Shown: in pieces, positions 40,401 to 64,000 of the stretch | How positions within the stretch are numbered: position 1 is the stretch's first letter | Layout of the letters: the number at the start of each line of letters is the position of its first letter | Assembly (NCBI GenBank): GCA_963931865.1 | Contig: OZ007516.1 | Span: forward strand, 1,971,883-2,035,882 | Direction of reading: 5' to 3' | From: Axinella damicornis | Lineage: Eukaryota; Porifera; Demospongiae; Axinellida; Axinellidae | DNA: 64,000 bases | Program-made: the position numbers and the translations under genes | Notes under the pieces: model-generated | What the model was told of the DNA's origin: nothing | Database searches by the model: none | What the model saw: the letters and a program-made list of their open reading frames with translations, nothing else

Positions 40401-40726
40401 TGCTGATTTGTGGTCTAGTAATTCTCTTGTAATCTCTTTAGTATTCTCTAGTAGTCTCTAGTATTCTCTAGTAATCTCTTGTAAACCTCTGGTGATCTCT
40501 TTAGTATTCTCTAGTAATTTCTTGTAGACCTCTAGTATTTCTAGTGATCTTAGGGTTACGAAGGAATTGGTCCATCTATAGGTAATGTTGCATTGAGTAT
40601 TGGACCCCATCTTTTACCCTTTCATCTCCAGGGCACTACCTGGATCAGAAGAGGTTAAAGCAGGGATTGTACCGACACCCCTGGGATGACATCTCCTACC
40701 TCACGCCTGATCTTGACCTACCATGA
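34438..40726 (+). CDS. ACLY: ATP-citrate lyase, C-terminal half (5' part missing)
   Basis: ACLY makes cytosolic acetyl-CoA and oxaloacetate from citrate, CoA and ATP. Fifteen exons encode 549 residues matching the C-terminal half of the roughly 1100-residue animal enzyme: 34438-34553, 34941-35045, 35235-35326, 35404-35508, 35922-36003, 36375-36551, 36816-36877, 37136-37334, 37676-37725, 37999-38149, 38555-38698, 39230-39343, 39643-39725, 40136-40212, 40632-40726. [12 protein letters not shown] carries the histidine that is phosphorylated in the family. [19 protein letters not shown] and [11 protein letters not shown] belong to the citrate-synthase-like module, and [12 protein letters not shown] is near the end. 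The first exon begins in phase at an acceptor within the CCCT tract, so it is internal; the ATP-grasp and CoA-ligase N-terminal half must lie in or beyond the gap, or be misassembled. It converges on CSTF3. Confidence 0.95.
34585..34861. mobile_element. MITE with TGGTTGAATCACAGACGGT ends, in ACLY intron
   Basis: The 19-bp end is repeated exactly inverted at 34843-34861. An inner pair (TATTGGTAACTGT / ACAGTTACCAATA) is also inverted. No coding capacity. Confidence 0.75.
36983..37072. repeat. (TTACTAGAGA)n 10-bp minisatellite in ACLY intron
   Basis: Nine near-perfect copies of a 10-bp unit. The same unit, often degenerate and in reverse complement (TAGTAATCTC), fills other ACLY introns (about 35125-35215, 35805-35850, 38700-38850, 39755-39790, 40240-40560) and recurs in CSTF3 at about 51690-51790. 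Confidence 0.9.
40191..40535 (+). repeat. 172-bp tandem duplication including the end of an ACLY exon and its donor
   Basis: Sequence beginning GGAAGAACAGTAGGTTTCAT at 40191 is repeated at 40363 (GGAAGAACTGTAGGTTTCAT) and continues for about 170 bp. The second copy carries the exon end, its GTAAGT donor and a CCTCTAG acceptor-like site, making a potential 21-nt exon at 40364-40384. Confidence 0.85.
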
Positions 40727-41828
40727 GATGCAAAGAAATACTGAACTATCTTCCAATGATCAATTATTATCACTAGGAGTTCATAAATACTCTTGTTATC
40801 ACTTTCTAGAAAATAGTTATACAATTGATGGCAATTGAAGTCTTTCCATTACATGTGAGGAACTGCAGTGTGCATGTCTCAATGCATGGTCTCAGTGTGG
40901 TAGTTTCGGGCTAACTTACGACTGATTGAGCTATAGTTGGAGGAGACCATCGTACGGCCATCGAGCTACATAATTTATCCTGGGCCTAAGTTGGTCCTGC
41001 AAGAAGAACCTGAGATTCAATGTGCATCCCATGCAGTACAGGCTTGAAGATGACACGGTGAGGCAACTTATTGTATGTACGTCCATGCACCCCATGCAGC
41101 TGCATTGCAACTGCATGTGAAGTACTTAGGAAGCGCGTGTGTATTTCAGTAAGTAGTGACAGCCTCATTCCTAGACCTGATGGGAATGTGACTTGTCGAT
41201 ACACTTGGTTTGGCCCACTATAGCAGCTGCTATACTCTCATGTAGCCAGATCCTAGCCTCTTTCCCAGGCCTCCGCCCAGATTTTATCTCGCAGCCGTGG
41301 AGAAACTTTTTCTCCATGGCTGCGAGATAAAATCTGGGCAGAGGCCAGGGGATGAGGCTAGCCAGATCCTTCAAAACAGCTAGGGAATATACCTGGCTGG
41401 GACAATAATGGTCCAGAATCTGCACGACTGTGCACGTGGGATTGGGCTTCCTGGCCCATTTCTAGACTGTTATGGTTCCAGTCAGTTGCAGTCACCCATG
41501 GGCACCCAAAGGGATTACGTGGTTGAAATTGGTGGTTGGGTTAGGTTTAGCCTTGTTCCCACGTGGCCTGGGAATGTGGTTTGGATTGCTGCTTTCCACT
41601 GCCACTCATGTTCTTGATCACTGAATTGTTCATGAAATTATGCAGTGAGGCCGGGCAAGCCCCATACTGTCTGTATCAAAGTTGACTTCCTCAGCAACAG
41701 GGAAATGTGTAACTAGGCAGAGATGTAGAAGTTAAATGTAAGAAAAGGGTTACGTAACTGATATAATGGAAAATGAGAGATGAATAGCTACTCAACAGTG
41801 TCGAGTGAGTTATGGTGGGTTACACAAC
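40727..41828. other. ACLY/CSTF3 convergent 3' spacer
   Basis: Both genes end here. Apart from the palindromic element at 41254-41360 and a half-palindrome near 41550, I see nothing. No open frame is conserved or supported. Confidence 0.7.
41254..41360. mobile_element. Palindromic MITE (107 bp) with 9-bp target duplication
   Basis: TAGCCTCTTTCCCAGGCCTC ... GAGGCCAGGGGATGAGGCTA with long inner arms (CCAGATTTTATCTCGCAGCC and its complement). GCCAGATCC occurs immediately on both sides (41245-41253 and 41361-41369). Confidence 0.9.
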
Positions 41829-59427
<17,599 letters not shown>

Positions 59428-60779
59428 GAATAGCACGTGGTTGATCACGTGGTGTGAATTGCTTTGTCACGTGATCATTCGCACTAATTAAGTTGCCAGT
59501 GCAGTGCAGTGCAGCGGATGCAGCGCTAGCGGCCAGCAGCAAATTATACGATGGTACATGGTTGATTCGGTGAGTGACTGGACAGGCCACAGGGCTGAAA
59601 CTCTAACTGCAACCCCGTTGTGAGAGTCTTTGCTGCTGCTACATGATATATTATACATGTAAGATTTGTCGCCAAGCTCAACCTATCAATGGAGTTTATC
59701 CATCCCATGGCTCAACAATGATAAATATGACCACACAGCGCATGAAGGAATTCAAGCACTAGTTGTAGTAAATTATCAACCAACCATATCCTTGGTATGC
59801 TAGAGTTTGCAAGTGTTGGTGCTTGGTGAGCTTCGAAGCATTTTGGCAATAGGCCATACCAAATTGAGTTTGTCTTTCTCGAGCAGACCTGTTCCAACTT
59901 TAATCTCACGGGCCAGCCGTATTTATATTTCTTTCCGGTGGGCGGAGCGAGGCTCCAAAAAAAGAATTCGATTGGCCCACGAGACTGTCCCAACTTCGAC
60001 ATGCATATGGTGGCAGACAATAGAAAAAAAGGAAGCAGCTACTGTGCTACGAGTTAGCTCACGAAATAAACTTGTACACATACTGTCTTATCATCTGTGG
60101 TACTGGTGTACGTGATGGCCCTCACTGGCTTGTGCAATTTCATTAATCCACACCCACTAATAGAAGCTAATCTATTAATTCGCTGGATTTGAAATGTAGT
60201 TTGGTGTGCATTATGTGAGTCACTAGCATGCATGATCAATGTTGGTAACAATATTCAAATTGAAATATTTGCACTTGGAGGAGTGTCATGAATTAAGGTG
60301 TTTGTATTACCAAGGGAATGAGATGTATACTGAGTGTGGAATTCCAAAAATTCTGTACCTTTTCCACCACTCTGCTAGTTAAATATTGTTCATGCTAATT
60401 TCGTAACATCGTAATGTAATATGTACTTACCACTATTCGGACTTTCATGTGGAGGAGTTGGTATAGTGTTAGTTACTAAATGTGGAATTATGTGGAGTTG
60501 AGATTGGAATTCCGGGATTTGAAGGTCAATATTTTATATTAATCATTGCATTATTGCATGTACATAGGCATGTACGTATTTGCATGCATGTATAATGCAC
60601 GTATTGTGTTCTAATTGTACAGTGTCATGCTTATTAAAGCCAGTCCTAACGGTTGTTCTACTGGTGGTGTGGATCCTATGATTGCTCTCCCACTTCCCCC
60701 ATTTGCTCAGAGTTTAGAACCTGTGAACAAGGCTCCACATTACAAGATTTTATAATTTTATTCCGTAGATAATTCTGTG
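59428..60779. other. Divergent upstream region of CSTF3 and the TIR-SLOG gene
   Basis: About 1.35 kb between the two ATGs. Just before the TIR-SLOG start, TTTTATTCCGTAG (ending about 60768) looks like a splice acceptor, so that gene may have a noncoding first exon further upstream in this interval. The region is AT-rich, and I see no other coding signal. Confidence 0.5.
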
Positions 60780-63407
60780 ATGGAGAGCCCACTCCTTGCG
60801 ATCTGCTTAGTAGGTGAGGTGGAGACGAGCAGTACTAATGTGATTGGCACTGTATACATGCCATCCCCAGCCCGAGTACAATCCTTAGTGGATTTCCGAA
60901 AGACTCTGTTCTCTGCGCTGCCTCCGATTATTAACAGCAAGCGATATGTTTTCGTAACAAAAAATGGCTGGGAAATCGACAAGGTCTTAGAGGGCACAGT
61001 GAAAGTATCTGACATAGTTTCAACCGAGGGGGTAGTGAAGATCCGCCTTACTTACCTTCCTCCTAGACTAGGCATCTTGTTAGAAGGTACACCAGATATC
61101 CCAGTTGGCTTTGTCTTCTGCGATCCTCAGACCACCATTCAACAGTTTCAGGTAGAGGTTAGGGAACAGCTCCCATTGCTGCACCATTCACTGGTAACGT
61201 CTGGGTTCTGTTTCCTTGATCGAAATGGGTGGCCAATTAGCAAGGATCAAGAAGAGCTATTGACAGTGGTAGAGGTACAGTCGTCATCCGCTGTTAGGAT
61301 TCGTTGTGCCCGCCATGCAAAGAGGTCACTGTCCCACGCACATTCTCATTCTCTTGACCACCCAGAGCATGCCTTGCTTGCTTCCTCCTCAAGCATCTCT
61401 CCAATGAAGAGCTTGATTCCTGGAAACCCTACTAGTTTACTGTCCCCTGTTACAGAAACGGTCGACCAGCTTGATGCGTCGAATTTTGACCAGAAGCTGG
61501 GCTTAGGTGTCGACTTTGACAGCTTGAAATCGCCTCTGATGGTAGGTGCATATATGTATGAGATTCTGATCAGCTATGTGCACAATGAGGCCTCGGATTA
61601 CGCTCTGTTTCTCAAGGAATCACTAGAGAAGCTTGGCTACAATGTGTTTCTTGATGTCCACTGTATTGATGTGGGTACGGATTGGCAAGACGCTCTCAAC
61701 GATGCCATCTCCAACTGCTCCCTCTTCATACCTCTTGTGACCATGCAGTATAGTCAAACATTGTGGACGAACCGTGAGGTAAAGCTCGCTGATGTCCTGG
61801 GAAAGATCATGATACCAGTCAACTTCCTTGCTGCTTGGCCACCAAAATGCCTTGCCATCCAGTTTGCGACCACACAGTACATTCCGTGGAAGAAAGCACA
61901 CCTTGATGATGCCGAGGTTGATGAAGATTCAGCCAATTCAGTCGCAACTGATATTGCATTCCGCTACCGACAGGAGCTCAAGTCCGCACTACCCGCTGTA
62001 GAAAGTGATAGTCAGGAGACCGTAATGATGGAAGAGTCACAGCCGGCAAGTCCATTGTCACGTGTGGGATACGGCATGACAAAGAAATCGACTTTGAAAA
62101 GCTATGCATCAGCACTGCCAGGATCTCTTCCATCCGACTACTGCCGAGCCATCCAGGAGTCACGTAAAGGAAAACCACTGGCAGTCATCTGCTGCCATAC
62201 ATCTCAAAAAGAGTTTGCACATGGCCTTGTTAAAGAGCTCGAAGAGAATGGAAAAGAAGTGTGGTGTTCCTGTGACTTGGATACCTCTGATGAAGGTAAG
62301 GCACGATTGCTCTTTCAAAAGAAAGTTGATGAAGCAGGAGTTGTTGTATTCCTTTTGTCAAAAGAGTTTGCAAATTCCTCGTTTTGTGAGCAGCAGGTCT
62401 ACTACTGTGAGCAGCGAAAGCGAATTATCCCCCTCATTTACGAGCCCATGCAACTCCCCAACTGGATGGCAATGCTGATTGGCACCAGTACCTTCATTGA
62501 TTGCCAGGCACAGAGTTACAAAACCACTTTTCTTGACAGGATTGAAACCGATCTGAATCCAGAAAAAGCACAACACAAGTTAAAGGAGATAATGCGACAG
62601 AAAGCAGAGGTCGACAAGATGTGTTCCCTCTTGGCTGCTAAACTACCAAAGGGTAAACACATTTACATATCTGGTGGGACCAAGTTCTACTCCTCCTGCG
62701 GCGAAGAGATTTGTAAAGAGCTTGGCAGACTTTTGGCTCAAGATCCTGGCATTGTTCTCGTAACTGGTGGCTTCTACGGCGTTGGTGAAACAGTTGGTCG
62801 TCGCTTTTTTGAGGAGAGGGAAAAGATGAATATCCCTGATGGTATATGTCATGTGATTGCCATCAGAGACGACGAAGACAAATCAAACCAGACACGGCAG
62901 TACCCAGATGGCACCTTTCCACCTGTACCATACGGTGACACTGTGTTCTTTGGAGACAGTGTTCGACAGAGAGAAATGCTCACCCCGAAGGTGATTGATA
63001 CGTGTATCCTGGTGGAAGGAGGACCGGGGGCTGCTTTTGAAGCACAACAGTTTACATGGAACGGAAATCGTGTCATTCCTGTGAAAGTAACTGGAGGAGC
63101 TGCTGGGGGGTCCTTCAACATACCCCAATCTATCTTCACTAAGCCTCCAAACGTTCTTGAATCTGACTGGAGTCTGCTTGGTAGTAGCAAGGCAACACCA
63201 ACTGAGATTGCTGCTGCCATTGTTCGCATAGTTAGGACTCTCAAGTCAGTTGGTGAAGAAACCCCACGACACCGAAGCGATACAGGCAGTTTCAAAACAC
63301 GAGGCAGAGCAAAGTTGAAGAGAAATGAGACTGTTCCAACTGAACCTACTAAAGTTGTTTTCTCCTTGCAACCAAGGAAAAGAACATTCTCAGAAACGCG
63401 ACAGTGA
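60780..63407 (+). CDS. Double-TIR protein with C-terminal SLOG/LOG-like domain (candidate NAD-nucleotide signalling protein)
   Basis: A single-exon frame of 875 codons from ATG 60780 to the TGA at 63405-63407 (a GTG three bases earlier is in frame but not expected to start a eukaryotic protein). Domains, by residue: two repeats with KNGW (about 61-64) and RNGW (148-151), possibly ubiquitin-like; a Ser/His-rich linker 175-250; TIR1 about 258-370 (YEILISYVHNEASDYALFL, then WTNREVKLAD); TIR2 about 465-575 (AVICCHTSQKEFAHGLVKEL, SSFCEQQVYYCEQ); then a Rossmann-type domain about 626-790 with ISGGTKFYSS, VTGGFYGVGE and VEGGPGAAFE, the last resembling the PGGxGTxxE signature of LOG/SLOG proteins; and a basic Ser/Thr-rich tail. 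E333 in TIR1 aligns with the catalytic Glu of NAD-cleaving TIRs; TIR2 has Q539 there. TIR1 may be an NADase and the SLOG domain a nucleotide binder (inference). No signal or membrane segment. Adaptor-only function is the alternative. Confidence 0.85.
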   Translation: MESPLLAICLVGEVETSSTNVIGTVYMPSPARVQSLVDFRKTLFSALPPIINSKRYVFVTKNGWEIDKVLEGTVKVSDIVSTEGVVKIRLTYLPPRLGILLEGTPDIPVGFVFCDPQTTIQQFQVEVREQLPLLHHSLVTSGFCFLDRNGWPISKDQEELLTVVEVQSSSAVRIRCARHAKRSLSHAHSHSLDHPEHALLASSSSISPMKSLIPGNPTSLLSPVTETVDQLDASNFDQKLGLGVDFDSLKSPLMVGAYMYEILISYVHNEASDYALFLKESLEKLGYNVFLDVHCIDVGTDWQDALNDAISNCSLFIPLVTMQYSQTLWTNREVKLADVLGKIMIPVNFLAAWPPKCLAIQFATTQYIPWKKAHLDDAEVDEDSANSVATDIAFRYRQELKSALPAVESDSQETVMMEESQPASPLSRVGYGMTKKSTLKSYASALPGSLPSDYCRAIQESRKGKPLAVICCHTSQKEFAHGLVKELEENGKEVWCSCDLDTSDEGKARLLFQKKVDEAGVVVFLLSKEFANSSFCEQQVYYCEQRKRIIPLIYEPMQLPNWMAMLIGTSTFIDCQAQSYKTTFLDRIETDLNPEKAQHKLKEIMRQKAEVDKMCSLLAAKLPKGKHIYISGGTKFYSSCGEEICKELGRLLAQDPGIVLVTGGFYGVGETVGRRFFEEREKMNIPDGICHVIAIRDDEDKSNQTRQYPDGTFPPVPYGDTVFFGDSVRQREMLTPKVIDTCILVEGGPGAAFEAQQFTWNGNRVIPVKVTGGAAGGSFNIPQSIFTKPPNVLESDWSLLGSSKATPTEIAAAIVRIVRTLKSVGEETPRHRSDTGSFKTRGRAKLKRNETVPTEPTKVVFSLQPRKRTFSETRQ

Positions 63408-64000
63408 TATTATTTTGTTGTTCAAACAAAAGACACCTGTGTGATCTGATATTGTTTCTGTTGTAAATTTGTTGTGTTTGTTGGGTTTGTGAAACACAAG
63501 TGCACATGTATATTTAGGAGCACCAAAAATGGACCATCAGTCGCCATTTTAGCTATCTTTACTAATCTAGTATGGAGCTCATACACACATTGTGACTCAT
63601 TTAGATTAGTGCATGGTGGGTAATTTTGCATGTCACTTTGATTAGGTAATGTATGTGTTTTATGCCTCTGTGTGACAGTGTCCACAGCATACCCCCCACT
63701 GGTCCACCTATATTACTCCAACTAGCTTATCCAGCAAGCTATATAGACATTCTTGGTCAGGGTTATTCCTCGGACCATTATACTTTGAAGGGCCTGGGTG
63801 TGTGTGTGTAATGATCGAGTCGTGTAAGTGGGAGAACACAAGTTGAAGTTGAGGTGCATGGCTGAATAGCTTAGCTACCCATTACATTGTACTTCCCTTT
63901 GGACAATGACATCATCAGAACAGCTGTTGGGCTTGTGTGCCCCTCTGCCAGCCACATCAATATGGAGGAGAACTCGATGGTTGGCGACTCATGCTTGTAA
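63408..64000. other. 3' flank of the TIR-SLOG gene
   Basis: AT-rich sequence with no supported coding frame. It probably contains the 3' untranslated region; I did not find a clear AATAAA signal. The window ends within it. Confidence 0.5.

Noticed and set aside
34438..40726. A naturally separate C-terminal ACL subunit gene, as in fungi
   Set aside because: The first visible exon begins mid-codon at a splice acceptor with no start codon, and the split point would fall inside the CoA-ligase part, unlike the fungal two-gene arrangement. A missing 5' part is simpler.
59458..59590. Extra upstream coding for CSTF3
   Set aside because: The minus-strand frame near 59330-59590 differs from the LYERLVTQ frame and lacks splice support; the exon at 59392-59427 joins exon 2 in phase.
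60777..60779. GTG as start of the TIR-SLOG protein
   Set aside because: A GTG is in frame three bases before the ATG, but nuclear animal genes start at ATG; ATG 60780 was used.

Overview
Organism: the window looks like nuclear DNA of an early-branching animal, most likely a demosponge such as Amphimedon (inference from remembered protein families and genome style, not from a search). Genes are intron-dense with short introns and consensus GT/AG sites, spacing is tight, and introns and spacers are packed with palindromic mini-transposons, microsatellites and minisatellites.

Layout. (1) 0.3-4.0 kb: two divergently oriented, related, uncharacterised coiled-coil proteins. (2) 4.7-15.7 kb, minus: complete 21-exon LIN9 (DREAM/MuvB subunit). 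(3) 15.8-20.0 kb, plus: complete 12-exon WDR12 (ribosome biogenesis). Its start codon lies 86 bp from that of LIN9, so the two share a promoter. (4) 20.7-21.9 kb, minus: the last three exons of a sorcin-like penta-EF-hand protein. (5) 22-33.8 kb: a repeat island with at least four copies of an element with long inverted arms (two inside about 1.58 kb tandem units), a duplicated 0.5-0.6 kb segment, many small palindromic elements, and an apparently intact 2.25 kb hAT transposon with an 8-bp target duplication and an unoccupied copy of its site nearby. (6) 33,842-34,041: assembly gap. (7) 34.4-40.7 kb, plus: the C-terminal half (549 codons, 15 exons) of ATP-citrate lyase, whose N-terminal half is not in the window. 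(8) 41.8-59.4 kb, minus: complete 23-exon CSTF3 (pre-mRNA 3'-end cleavage), tail-to-tail with ACLY. (9) 60.8-63.4 kb, plus: a single-exon 875-residue protein with two N-terminal NGW-motif repeats, two TIR domains and a C-terminal SLOG/LOG-like Rossmann domain.

Exon models for LIN9, WDR12 and CSTF3 were built by hand. Their summed coding lengths are 1719, 1323 and 2103 nt, all divisible by three and with matching phases at every junction, so the boundaries are well supported.

How the genes relate: most are unrelated housekeeping genes packed together. The exception is the last gene, which joins TIR domains (a family that includes NAD-consuming enzymes) to a SLOG-type domain (a family that includes nucleotide sensors). 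That pairing recalls bacterial Thoeris defence but in one animal polypeptide, and it is the best candidate here for an undescribed system. Other notable finds are an in-frame 21-nt duplicated microexon in ACLY, a 49-bp minisatellite that repeats a CSTF3 splice donor, and 9-bp target duplications that define the palindromic elements as mobile.
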